Source: Microcebus murinus (lineage: Eukaryota; Chordata; Mammalia; Primates; Cheirogaleidae). Taken from it: a stretch of DNA of 64,000 nucleotides. The stretch lies in contig NC_134120.1 in NCBI RefSeq assembly GCF_040939455.1, positions 52,281,001-52,345,000 on the forward strand. The letters are read 5' to 3'. This document shows positions 34,615 through 46,269 of the stretch, piece after piece (positions within the stretch are counted from its first letter, which is position 1; every line of letters begins with the position of its first letter). Made by a program: the position numbers and the translations under genes. A model generated the notes under the pieces. It saw nothing but the letters and a program-made list of their open reading frames with translations, ran no database searches and had not been told where the DNA came from.

Positions 34615-35584
34615 TATCAACACAGTTTTGCCATCTTTACAGTAGCTTGTTTATGCCAGTGGCAAAGAAGCCTGAAGAGCAAGTGGCGATGAACTCACAA
34701 AAAACGTTTTCCACAGCTTGTTGAGGATTGAATATTTTTCCTTACAAGAAATGGTCCAAAGCCTGAAAGAAGTGGTAGTCAGTTGGTGCGAGGTCTGGTG
34801 AATACAGTGGATGACAGAGGGTTTCCAAGTCCAGCTGCTGTAGTTTGTGCAGCATTGTTTGTGCAACATGTGGTCAAGCAATAGAGACAGGTCAAGAGGA
34901 CTGACCTGTCTCTATTAACTAATCTTGGCTGCTTAATCACAAGCATCCTCATCATTTCATCCAACTGGTTGTAGCAGTTTTCATAAAGCTGTAGTGGACT
35001 GGCATTGTGCTGGACCTCCAAAGTGACACCATTAGTTTTTTTGATGAATACTCAGATTTGGACTGCATTTCGGCACTTCATCTTTTCCAACCATTGTGCC
35101 GAATGCTTGTAATCATCAAAAATAATCCATTTTTCATCACACATAGCAATATGGTGTAGAAATGGTTCACGTTTATGTCATGACAACAAAGAAAGGCAAG
35201 CTTTGAGACGATTTCTCTTCTGATGCTCATTTAATTCATGCAGAACCCATCTATCTAGCTTCTTTACCTTGCCCATTTGTTGCAAATGGTCCAATATTGT
35301 TGGAATAGTAATGTCAAACCCTGCTGCTAACTCATGCATAGGTTGAGATGGATTTGCATCCACTACAGTTTTCAGGTCATCATTACCCACCTTGGTCTCA
35401 GGTCGCCCACATGGCTCATTTTCAAGACTTAAATCACCAGAATGGAACTTCTCAAATTATCAACACACTATGCATTTATTATCACATCCTTCCCAAACAT
35501 TTCATTGATATTTCTGAACCGTCTGTGCTGCATTCTATGATGGAACTCATATTCGAAAATAACACAGATTTTTGACTTATCCAT
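34615..35584 (-). pseudogene. Mariner transposase pseudogene
   Basis: The ATG at 35584 starts a frame MDKSKICVIFEYEF, matching the mariner N-terminus. The HTH region continues in another frame (35390-35178) with 'IPTILDHLQQMGKVKKLDRW' and 'HELNEHQKRNRL', the linker motif of the family. The first catalytic Asp is intact in 'CDEKW' near 35130. 'QLDEMMR' and 'KQPRLVNRDR' follow (35021-34920). The second catalytic block, normally His-Asp-Asn-Ala, is replaced by unrelated codons (see the inverted repeat at 34880-34916), and the C-terminal third is shifted into a wrong frame. Several stops occur. It cannot be active. Confidence 0.9.
34880..34916. repeat. Perfect 15-bp inverted repeat, 7-nt loop, within mariner
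   Basis: Arms AATAGAGACAGGTCA (34880-34894) and TGACCTGTCTCTATT (34902-34916) are exact reverse complements. The right arm corresponds to the genuine transposase codons for Asn-Arg-Asp-Arg. The left arm occupies the site of the second catalytic Asp and does not fit mariner coding. The likely origin is a template switch. Confidence 0.95.
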
Positions 35585-36034
35585 GGTTTCACAAAAATTG
35601 ATATAAAAAAATTTTTAAAGATAATCACAAGCCAAAATGTGCATTTGAAAGACTGAGGATGTACCTTCACAATAAAAATAAAACAAGAAGTGTCAAACTG
35701 CAATATCAGAGATATCAAGTGTCAAACTTAGTACTTAAGAAAATCAGGTATTTCATACTTAATAAACTAATATTTAACATAAATATTCCTAGACCCCACT
35801 CAAAATCTACCAGATCAGAATCTCTAAGTAGAGGCCAAAGAATTGATTTTTTCAAAATAGCTTGTTTTGTAATTGTGATGATCAACCAACAATCTCTGGG
35901 GACTGCTGTCCTGTCTCAGAGAGGAACCGTCTTCCCTAATCAGGAAGAAGCCACTGCTGCCCCGCTGTGCAGGACCTGCTTACCAGTATAGCAAGCCAGA
36001 GCCCCATGATTTCCTCATCAAGATTTCTCTTCTT

Positions 36035-36838
36035 GATAAACTAATGGCTAAAAATCACATGAAAAAAATGCTCAACATCTCTAATCATCAGGGAAATGCA
36101 AATCAAAACCACAATGAGATATCACTTATCTCCAGTGAAAATGGCCTTTATCAAAAAGTCCCAAAACAATAAATGCTGGCGTGGATGTGGAGAGATAGGA
36201 ACACTATGTAATATACTTCCAGTGAGACTGCAAACTAGTACAACCTCTGTGGAAAGCAATATGGAGATACCTTAAAGAACTAAAAGTAGAACTACCATTT
36301 GATCCAGCAATCCCACTAATGGGCATCTACCCAAAAGAACAACAGATATTCTATTAAAAAGACATCTGCACTAGAATGTTTATAGCAGCACAATATGTAA
36401 TTGCAAAGATGTGGAAACAACCCAAGTGTCCATCAATACATGAGTGGATTAATAAAATGTGGTATATGTATACCATGGAGGTCTGCTCGGCCACAAAAAA
36501 CAATGGTGATCTAGTATCTCTTATATTATCCTGGATAGAGCTGGAACCCATTCTACTAAGTGAAGTATTCCAAGAATGGAAAAACAAGCACCACATGTAC
36601 TCAAGATCAAATTGTTATTAACTGATCAACACTTAAGTGTACATATAGTAATAACATTCACCAGACAGATGGGAGGGGGAGGAGGCAATAAGTATATGCA
36701 CACCTAATGGGGGTGGTGCACACCATCTGGGGGATGGACATGCTTGAAGCTCTGACTCGGGTGGGGCAAGGGCGATATACATAACCTAAACATTTGTACC
36801 CCCGTAATATGCTGAAATAAAAAAAAATTTAAAAAGAT
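36035..36838 (+). mobile_element. 5'-truncated L1 (same lineage as the 24-31 kb copy), 3' end only
   Basis: The end of ORF2 and the full 3' UTR lie on the plus strand, ending 'CCCCGTAATATGCTGAAATAAAAAAAAA'. The tail matches, in reverse complement, the 3' end of the L1 at 24.18 kb, so both belong to one L1 lineage. The last 81 codons of ORF2 are open (36376-36621) and read through 'WYMYTMEV' to '..KHHMYSR'. Upstream, a TAA at 36356-36358 interrupts the frame. Target duplications could not be fixed. Confidence 0.9.
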
Positions 36839-37139
36839 GTTTTGAATATATTAATATACCCATACCTAAGAGAATTATACACAAAAAATGCATACACATT
36901 TTTATGTACATGTACACATGCATACATATACTCCTGTACTCACATGGGATTGGAATCTCTCTGAAAAGAAATATAGAAAGCGGTGGTAATAATGGTTGTG
37001 TTCAGGGAACATAACTGGGTAGCCAGAGTATGGGGTGGAAGGCAGACTTATTTCCCCATAGAATTTTGTAGGATGTGCATGTATTACCTATGTAAAAATA
37101 AACTTACACAAACTCTCTCTTATTGCACTGAATCTGGGA

Positions 37140-37535
37140 CACTATTCCCAACAATACTGTGGTGATTTTAAAACATTTCCACAAATGTTTTGACAACTCC
37201 TTCCTTCACAAGGTAGACTCTAACTCCCCAGCCCTTAAATGTGGGCCCGACTTAGTGACTCACTTCTACTGAAGAGAATGTGGCAAAAGTAACGGCCAAA
37301 CTTATGTCATTAAAGGATAGCTGCTGCCTGGCTTGCTCTCTCTCCCAGATGGCCCCCTCTGGGGGAAGCCAGCCGCCATGCTGTGAGGGCACTCAAGCAG
37401 TCTGTGCTGTCTACGGAGAGGCTCACATCGAGGGGAGCAAAAGGGATGCAGTGTTCGAAAGAGAAGGAACAACTGGTAGAGACATATCTGGCAACAGGGA
37501 GCAGAAGGAGTCAGAGCTCTGACGATCCTCAGCAT
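37140..37535 (+). mobile_element. MLT1-like MaLR LTR
   Basis: Plus-strand text 'TGTGGTGATTTTAAAACATTT.CACAAA', 'CCTTAAATGTGGGCCCGACTTAGTGACTCACTTCTACTGAAGAGAATGTGGCAAAAG' and 'GGGGGAAGCCAGCCGCCATGCTGTGAGGGCACTCAAGCAG' is the well-known body of MLT1-class LTRs of the ERVL-MaLR group. The right end has decayed or is truncated. There is no internal region. Open frames of 65-80 codons across it are chance. Confidence 0.75.
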
Positions 37536-37884
37536 TGGGAAGGAGGAGGGATAAGTCCTCCTCTGAAGGAGAATACATAAGGAAGAAAGAAGAGATGGAG
37601 ATGCACAGAAATTTGGATATAGAAGGCAGGAAAGTTGGTAAATTCAAAGCAAAAGATATCTGTGGAGTTAGAGTGTGATAAAAAGCTTAAATAAAGAAGT
37701 AACAATTTCCAACTGTCACTAAAAGAGTGAAGACAGTGTTCAGAAGCACATAATCAGAAGCAAAATATTCAACAGTGTTACAGAATTCCTCCATATAAAC
37801 CTATTACCATTTTCAGTCAGAGCCAACAGTTATTTAACCACTCTTCAAGCTCTCTAAGAAAATTATTTAAAATTATTGACAATT
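37536..37884. other. Unique DNA, no gene seen
   Basis: Nothing supportable between the MaLR LTR and the old L1. Confidence 0.4.
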
Positions 37885-39466
37885 TGGGGTAGAGCAGAGC
37901 ACAATGGCCAAACAGAACCCTCCAGTGATTGTCCCCGTCCAGGAACACCAAAGTGAACAACTATTCACCCAAGAAAGCACCTTCATAAGGACCAAAAATC
38001 AGGTGAGCAAACACTGTACCTGGTTTTAATATTATATCAAGGAAAGAGGCACTGAAGAAGGTAGGAAAGACAGCCTAATATTGCCCACCCCACCCCAGTC
38101 CCACTCCCTGTCAGGGGCTCGCAGAGAGAGAATCAGTGTCCCCAGCGAGGGAGAGCGAAGGGACTGTGGGACTTTGCACTGGAACTCAGAGCCACCTGTC
38201 ACAGCAGAACACGATACGGGGCAGAATGCTGCCGGTACCCACAGGGGAGCACTTAGACCAGCCCCAGACAGAGGGGCATCCTCCGCCCCAGGCATGGGAA
38301 CATGAGCTCTGACTAGCTCCTCCACTAGCTGACTCTAAGTGGCCCAGAGCCCAGAATAAGTCTGAAAGGCAGGCAGGCCACAAAACTGCAGTCCTTGGAT
38401 AAGCCCTGATGCTGTGCTGGACTTGGAGACAGTGGACTCGGGGTGCACATGACCCGGTCATACACCAGCTGTGGCAGCCAAGGGAGTGCCTGTGACCCCC
38501 TCCACGAATTCCAGGGAACACAGCTCAGGGAGTGTCTTCTTGCACTTGTGGAAAGGAAAGGAAACAGTACAGAGGACTTTGTCTTACAATTTGGGTACTG
38601 GCTCAGTCACAGTAAAACAAAGTACCAAGCATATTCCTAAAGCTCCCAGTTCTAGTCCTTAGCTTCTGACAGCAGTTCTAGACTCACCCTGGGATGGAAG
38701 GGAACCCACTGCTCTCAAGGGAAGAACCCAGTCCTGGCAGGATTCACCACCTGCTGACTAAAGAGCCCTTGGGCCTTGAATAAACATCAGCAGTAGCCAG
38801 ACAGCATTTGCCATGGGTGCTGTGCTGGCTTCAGGTGTGACCCAGTAGAGTCCCAGCTGTGGTGACCACAAGAGGACTCACATCACCCCTCCCCTAACAG
38901 GGCAGCCCAGCACTGAGAGTGGGACTCCTTCTGTTTGGGCTAAAGTGAGGAAAGAAAACCAAAAACTTTGCCTGGTAATCAAGGGACCTGTCCCATATAT
39001 TACCCAAGCCCACCAAGATGGTCTTCCAGAAGTCTGCAAGAGTCGCAGCGTTACTGAGTGTGGGCCGCCCCCTTGTGCTGATATAGTTACAGTGACCAAA
39101 TTCTTAGATCACAATACTCAATCCCCTTTGAATACTTGGAAAGTCTTCTCAAGAAGGACAGGTATAAACAAGATTGTGAACAAGTAAAGATTAGAATAAA
39201 TACCTAACTCTTTAATGTTCAGACACAAGCAAACATCCACAAGCATCAAGAACATCCAGGGAAACATAAGCTCACCAAACAAACTAAACAGGGCACCAGT
39301 AACCAATCCCAGAGTAACAAAGATATGCAACCTTTCAAATAGAGAATTGAAAATAGCTGTTTTGAGGAATCTCAACAAACTTCAAGATAACATGGAGAAG
39401 GAATTCCTAATCTTATCAGAGAACTTTAACAAAGAGATTCAAATAAAAACAAACAAAACAAGAAAA

Positions 39467-39770
39467 AGTCTAGGCACAGTGGCTCACACCTGTAATCTCA
39501 GCACTTTGGGAGGCTGCTGAGGCAGGAGGATCACTTGCACCCAGGTGATTGAAACCACCTTGGGCAACAAAGCAGTACCCTGTCTCTACAAAAAATACAA
39601 AATTTAGCCAGATCTGGTGACCTGCGCCAGTAGTCTCACCTACTCAGGAGGCCAACAGAGGACGATCACTTGGGCTTAGGAGTTTGAGGTCACAGTGAGC
39701 TCTGACATGCCACTGCACTCCAGCCTGGGCAACAGAGTAAGACATTATCTCTAAAAAAAAAAAAAAAAAA
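39467..39770 (+). mobile_element. Old Alu (AluJ-like) inside L1 ORF1
   Basis: A dimer starting 'AGGCACAGTGGCTCACACCTGTAATCTCAGCACTTTGGGAGG', with a right arm 'CACTGCACTCCAGCCTGGGCAACAGAG' and an 18-bp A tail (39753-39770). It lacks the long AT-rich linker of the two younger Alus and has human-like J features, so it predates the strepsirrhine-specific subfamily. Target duplications are no longer clear in the A-rich context. Confidence 0.9.
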
Positions 39771-41167
39771 TTAAAGAAATAATTTTTAAAAAATCAAATT
39801 CTGGAGCTGAAAAATTCAATTAACAAACTAAAAAATACATCAGAGTCTCTCAAAAACATAATTGATGAAACAAAAGAAAGAATTAATGAGCTTGAAGACA
39901 GGCTATATGAAAACACACAGTCTGAAAAGAAAAAAAGAAAAAAGAATGAAGCATGTCTACAAAATCTAGAAAATAGCTTCAAAAGGGCAAATCTAAGAGA
40001 CACTGGCTTTAAAGAGGGGGCATATAGAGAGAATGGGGTAGAGTTTATTCAAAGAAATAACAGAGAACTTTCCAAACCTAGAGAAAAACATCAGTATCCA
40101 GGTACAAGAAGTTCATAGAACACCAAGCAGCTTTGGCTCAAATAAAACCACCTCAAGGCATTTATTAATCAAACTCCCAAAGGTCACAGATAAAGAAAGG
40201 GTCCTAAGGGATACAAGAAAAAAGAAAAAAATAATAACTTATAAAGGTGCTCCAATATGTCTGGTAGCAGACTTCTAACTGGAAGCTTTATAGGCCAGGA
40301 AAAAGGGGCATGACATATTCAAAGTGCTGAAGGAAAAGAACTTTAATCCTAGAATATCATATCCAGCAAAAATATCTTTCAAACATGAAGGCAAAATAAA
40401 GACTTTCCCATACAAATGAAAACTGAGAGATTTTGGCAATAACAGATCTGTCCTACAATAAATGCTAGAGAAATGTGAAAGAAAAGGATGTTAATGAACA
40501 ATAAGAAATCATCTGATGGTAAAAAACTCACTGCTAACAGTAAGTATACAGATAAATACAAAATAGTCTGAGAATATAATTGCACTGTAGAAATCACTCA
40601 TATCTTGAGTGGGGAGACTAAAAGACAAATCTATCAAAAATAATAAGCACAACAAATTTTTAAGAGATAAATGATTTAAAAATATATGAATAGAAACAAC
40701 ATAAAGTCAAAAAGTAGGAGGAGAGGGATAGAGTTAAAGTATAGAGGGTTTTTTTTCCATTCTCTTTGCTTGTTTGCTTGTTGTTCTTTTGTATTCAGTT
40801 TAATCAGTTTAAATTAGTTATAAAATGTTATTTGCAAGCCTCCTAGTCATCTCAAATCAAAAAACCTATACCAAATATACAAAAAATAAAAAACAAGAAA
40901 TTAAAACACATTACCAGAGAAAATAACTTTTATACAAAGGAAGACAGGAAGGAAGAAAGAGAGGACAATAAAACAAGCAGAAATCAAACGACAACATGGC
41001 AGTAGTACACCCCTTTCTATCAATAATAACATTGAATGTAAAAGGAATAAACTACCCAATCAAAAGACTCAGAGTGGCCGAATGGATTAAATAAACAAGA
41101 CCCAACTATACACAATCTAAAAGAAACTAATTTCACCTATAAAGAAACACAAGCTAAAAATAAAGGG

Positions 41168-43777
41168 ATGAAAAAGCTATTCTATGCAAATGGAAACCAA
41201 AAAAGAGCAGGAGTAGCTATATTTATATCAGATAAAATATATTTCAAGACAAAAACTGTAAAAAGAGACAAAGATAGTCAGTATATAATGATAAAGGTGT
41301 CAATTCAGCAAGAGGATATGACAATTGTAAATATATATGCACACAATATTATAGCACCCAGATACACAAAGGAAATATTAGCATAGGTAAAGAGAGAGAT
41401 AGACCTCAAAAAAATAATAGCTGAAGACTTCAACACCCCGTTTTCAGCACTGGACAGATTATCCAGGCAGAAAATTAATAAAGAAACATCAGACTCATCT
41501 GCACTATAGAACAAATGGATCTAATAGATATTTACAGAAAATTTCATCCAACAGCTACAGAATACACATTCTTCTCCTCAGCACATGGATCATTCTCAAG
41601 CATAAACCACACATTAAGCCACAAAAGAAGTCCTAAAAAGATTTTTAAACTGAAAACATGGCTGCATACCATGTATTTCAAAAAAAATTAAATCCATATC
41701 AAGTATTTTCTATGACCACCATGGAATAAAACCAGAAATCAATAACAAGAGGATCTTTGGAAACTATACATACACATGGATATTAAACAATATAACCTGA
41801 ATAACCATTGGTTCAATAAAAAATTTAAAAGGAGCCGGGCGCGGTGGCTCACGCCTGTAATCCTAGCTCTTGGGAGGCCGAGGCGGGCGGATTGCTTAAG
41901 GTCAGGAGTTCAAAACCAGCCTGAGCAAGAGCGAGACCCCGTCTCTACTATAAATAGAAAGAAATTAATTGGCCAACTGATATATATATAAAAAATTAGC
42001 CGGGCATGGTGGCGCATGCCTGTAGTCCCAGCTACTCGGGAGGCTGAGGCAGGAGGATCGCTCGAGCCCAGGAGTTTGAGGTTGCTGTGAGCTAGGCTGA
42101 CGCCACGGCACTCACTCTAGCCTGGACAACAAAGCGAGACTCTGTCTCAAAAAAAAAAAAAAAAAATTTAAAAGGAAATTTAAAAATTTCTGGAAACAAA
42201 TGAAAATGGAAACACAACACACCTAAACCTATGGGATACAGGAAAGCAGTACTAAGAGGGAAGTTTATAGCAAAAAGTGCATACAACAAAAAAGTGGAAA
42301 AACTTCAAATAACCTAATAATGCATCTTAAAGAACTAGAAAAGCAAGAGCAAACCAAACCCAAAATTAGTAGAAGAAAAACATAATAAAGGTCAGAACAT
42401 AAAAAAATACAAACGATCAATGAAATGAAAAGTTGGTTTTTTAAAAAGATAAAACTAATGAATCATTAGCCAGACTTAGAAAAAAAGAGAGAAGATCCAA
42501 ATAAACAAAATCAGAGATGAAAAGGGAGACATTATATTTCATACTGTAGAAATTCAAAGGATCATTAGAGACTACTATGAGCAACTATATGCCAATAAAT
42601 TGAAAAACCCAGAGGAAATGGATAAATTCCTAGACACATATAAACTACCAAGATTGAACCAGGAAGAAATCCAAAACTTGAACAGATCAGTAACAAATAA
42701 CAAGATGGAAGCAGTAATAAAAAGTCTCCTATCAAAGAAAAGCCCAGGACTCAATGGCTTCACTGCTGAATTCTACCAAACATTCAAAAAAGAACTAATA
42801 CCAGTCCTACTCAAACTATTCTAAAAAATTGAGGAGGAGGAAATACTCCCAAACTCATTCTACAAGGCCAGTATCAACCTGATACCAAAATCACACAAAG
42901 ACACAACAAAAAAAATAAAACTATAGGTCAGTATCTCTGATGAACATAGATACAAAAATCCTCAACAAAATACTACCAAACCAAATTCAACATTAAAAAG
43001 ATTAGTCATCATAATCAAGGGGTATTTATCCCAGGTATGCAAGGATGAAACAAATCAACCAATGTGATTTATCATACCAATGAAATGAGGGACAAAAAAC
43101 ATATAATCATTTCAATTGATGCTGAAAAAGAATTAAATAAAATTCAACATCCCTTCATGATAAAAAAAAAACTTTCAAAAACCTGGTATAAAAGGAACAT
43201 ACCTCAACATGATAAAAGCCATATATAACAAACTCACAGCTAGTATCATACTGAATGGGAGAAAACTGAAGGCCTTTCCTCTAAGATCTGTAATAACACA
43301 AGGATACCCACTTTCATCACTGTTCTTCAATATAGTACTGGAAGTTCAAGCTAGGACAATCAGACAAGAGAAAAAAATCAAGGGTATCCAAATTGGAAAG
43401 AAAGAAGTCAAATTATCCTTCTCTGCAGACAATGTGATCTTATATTTAGAGAAACCTAAAAACTCCTAGATTTGATAAATGAATTGAGTATAGTTGTAGG
43501 ATACAAAATCAACATACAAAAAACAGTAGTAGTTCTATATGCCAATGGCAAACAATATGAAAAAGTAACCAAGAAAGTGATCCTATTTACAACAGCTCCA
43601 AATAAAATAAAATACCTAGGAATAGACTTAAGCAAAAAAGTAAAAGACCTTTACAATGAAAACTATAAAACACTGATGACAAAAATTAAGGAAGACAAAA
43701 AATGGAAAGATATTCCATGTTCATGGATTAGAATTATCAATATTGTTAAAATGTCCCTACTGCCCAAAGTAACCTAG
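41168..43777 (+). pseudogene. Remnants of ORF2 in the old L1
   Basis: Readable pieces in order: endonuclease (41168-41386, 'ANGNQKRAGVAIFISD', 'NIYAHN'); RT fingers (42600-42824, '[15 protein letters not shown]'); RT palm (43209-43469) with '[15 protein letters not shown]' and 'SFSADN' in place of FADD, so both the Phe context and the last catalytic Asp are lost; and thumb (43472-43777, 'IKYLGIDLSK'). Further tail pieces lie at 43852-44136 and 44282-44560. An Alu interrupts between the endonuclease and RT parts. Confidence 0.85.
41821..42176 (+). mobile_element. Young-looking strepsirrhine Alu in old L1 ORF2
   Basis: A complete dimer from 41834 (GCCGGGCGCGGTGGCTCACG) to an A tail ending near 42163, with perfect 13-bp direct repeats AAATTTAAAAGGA (41821-41833, 42164-42176). 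The linker 'AAATAGAAAGAAATTAATTGGCC' plus TA repeats, and the right arm 'GCTAGGCTGACGCCACGGCACTCACTCTAGCC', are features I associate with lemur Alus. CpGs are well preserved, implying a fairly recent insertion. Confidence 0.95.
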
Positions 43778-44468
43778 AAATTCAATGCAATTCCCTTCAA
43801 AATACCAGTGACATTCTTAACAGAAATAGAAAAAAAATCTCTAAAATTTATATGGAATCACAAAAGACCCAGAATAACCAGAGCCATCCTGAAAAAAAAA
43901 GAACAAAACTTGAAGCAATCACATTACCTGACTTCAAATTATACTACAGAGCTGTAGTAACCAAAACAGCATGGTACTCACAGAAGAACAGACACACAGA
44001 CCAATGTAACAAAATAGAGAACACAGAAATATACATGCACACATCTATAATTAACTCATTTTTCACAAAGATGCCAAGAACATACATTGGGGAAAAGACA
44101 GATTCTTTAATAAATGGTGCTGGGAAAACTGGATAGCCCTATCCAGATGAATGAAACTAGACCCTTATTTCTTGCCATATACAAAATCAAATCAAAATGG
44201 ATTAAAGACTTAAATCTAAGACCTGAAACTATGAAACAACTTTAAAAAATTTGGCAAACACTCCAGGACATTGGTCTGGCTATGAACAAACATGTCTTGA
44301 GTAAAAAAGCACAGGCAACCAGAGCAAAAATGGACAAATGGGATTACATCAAGCTGAAAAGCTTCTGCACAAAAGAGGAAATAGTCAACAAAGTGAAGAG
44401 ACAATCCACAAAATGGGACAAAATATTTGCATACTACCCATCTGACAAAGAATTAATAACTAGAATGA

Positions 44469-44475
<7 letters not shown>

Positions 44476-44520
<45 letters not shown>
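44476..44520 (+). repeat. (TG)n microsatellite inside L1
   Basis: A pure TG run of 45 bp interrupts the ORF2 tail of the old L1. It probably expanded from a short TATATGTG stretch after insertion. Confidence 0.97.
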
Positions 44521-44523
<3 letters not shown>

Positions 44524-45545
44524 GAGTTTATACAACTCAATAGGAAAAAATCAAATAATAATATAAAAATGGACAAAAGATCTGAACAAATATTTCTCAA
44601 AAGAAGACATACAAATGACCAATAGGTATATTAAAAATGCTCGATATCATTAGCCATTAGAGAAATACAAATCAAAACTACAATGAGATATCACACTCCA
44701 GTTAAAATGGCTTGTAACCAAAAGACAGGCAATAAAGAATGTGAGTTAGGAAGTGGAGAAAGGGGACCCCTCGTGCACTGTTGGTGGGAATGTAAATTAG
44801 TATAGCCACTATGGAGAACAGTATGGAGGTTCCTCAAAAAACTGAAAATAGAACTACTATATGATCCAGGAATCCTATAGGAAGGTATATATCCAAAAGA
44901 AAGGAAATCAGTATATCAAAGAGATATTTGCACTCTCATGTTTACTGCATCATCATTCATAATAGTCAAGATTTAGAAACAATCTAAGTGTCCAACAACA
45001 GATAAATGGATAAAGAAAATGTGGTACATATACACAATGAAATATTATTCAGCCAAAAAAAGAATAAAATCCTGTTATTTCCAACAACATGAATGGAACT
45101 GGAGGCCACTATGTTAAGTGAAATAAGCCAAGCACAGAAAGACAAATTTCAAATATTCTTTCCCACATATGGAAGCTAAAAATTAAAACAATTGATCTCA
45201 TGGAGATAGAAAGTAGAGTAATGGTTACCAGAGGCTGGGAAAGGTAGTGGGGAAGGGGGATAAAATGAAGATGATTAATAGGTACAGATGTATAGTTAGA
45301 ATGAACAAGATCTAGTCTTCGATAGTACAACAGGGTAACTACAGTCAACGATAAGTTATTGTATATTTTTAAATAACTAAGAGAGGAATTGGACTGTTCC
45401 TAACACAAAGAAATGATAAATGCTTGAGGTAACAGATACTCCAATTACCCTGATTTGATCATTACACATTGTATGCCTGTCTCAAAACATCACATAAATA
45501 TATACAGCTATTATGTACCCATAAAATTAAAAATAAAAATGTAAA

Positions 45546-46265
45546 ACTATTATTTCAAAGTTCTTCTACATGTTAAGACATAATTATTACTTATTATATA
45601 AATTAATTTCTAATCCTCTTAAAGGCAAGAATGTTTGCCCAACATTACTTTCAGAATACCCTTTCCCAGTCCTCTCCAAAAGGCCACATGAACTCAATTT
45701 CTGTATGGTCCATCTGCCAGGCCCTCAATTTCTAATATTATCTTTAGGGAAGCACCAAAATCTCCAATCTTCTTTCAGCCGGCTGGGATGTGAATCTGTC
45801 TCTACATTTGAGGCATGGGTAAAGGCATAAATACCCAATATAATTCATTTCAATGAGCAATTCACAAGTACCTAGCATGCAAAAGCCCCAGAACAAGCCC
45901 CGGGGGAATATAAGGATTTCCTAAGGGCTCTTTCAGTCCAGCGGGAGAGATAAGCCACAAAAAGGCAGACATGCTGAACAGAACTACAGACAGCACACCT
46001 GCAGACAGGAGAAAGTGCTTAATTGCAACTTGGGGATCTCAGCTTTCCTTGAAGAAACTGCATTCAAGTTGAGCTTGAAGAAAAAGAAAGAGTTTAGCAA
46101 GCAGAAAAAGGCAAAAAGCATTTCAGGAAATGTGAAGACTGCAAGCGAAGACATTACAAGGAGAGCGTAACACCCCGGCACAGATGGCATGCCATAAATG
46201 TCTCGGGAATCAGTGACGGGCTGGAAACACGCAGCATGGGCCAGGAGCGACACGACAAGGTTCAT
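45546..46265. other. Unique DNA, no gene seen
   Basis: No feature is supported. The 126-codon minus frame at 45984-46364 ends in a hydrophobic stretch and overlaps the ancient repeat to the right. It has no family motif. Confidence 0.4.
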
Positions 46266-46269
46266 CCGT

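Larger units (their letters stand above)
34513..35772 (-). mobile_element. Complete mariner (Tc1/mariner) transposon, inactive
   Basis: The element spans 34515-35770 (1,256 bp, the normal length for mariner) with a TA target dinucleotide on each side (34513-34514, 35771-35772). Terminal inverted repeats of about 30 bp are visible: left TTAGGTCATTAAATATGAAA, right (reverse complement) TTAGTTTATTAAGTATGAAA, continuing with CTGATTT in both. It encodes a broken transposase on the minus strand. Mariners spread through primates early and often arrived by horizontal transfer. The subfamily (Hsmar1-, Hsmar2-like or another) needs alignment. Confidence 0.93.
37885..45545 (+). mobile_element. Old full-length L1 (L1MA/L1PB-like) with two nested Alus
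   Basis: The 5' UTR begins near 37885 ('CAATGGCCAAACAGAACCC', 'ACCAAAAATCAGGTGAGCAAACACTGTACCTGG'). ORF1 lies around 39200-40250, split by an old Alu at 39467-39770. ORF2 runs from about 41000 to 44700, split by a younger Alu at 41834-42163. The 3' UTR ends with a short A-rich tail near 45540 ('TATTATGTACCCATAAAATTAAAAATAAAAATG'). Without the Alus it is about 7 kb. It is in small broken frames throughout, so it is much older than the copy at 24-31 kb. Confidence 0.9.

Noticed and set aside
34651..34881. 76-codon minus frame downstream in the mariner taken as a separate small protein
   Set aside because: It is the out-of-frame translation of the transposase C-terminus after the template-switch lesion.
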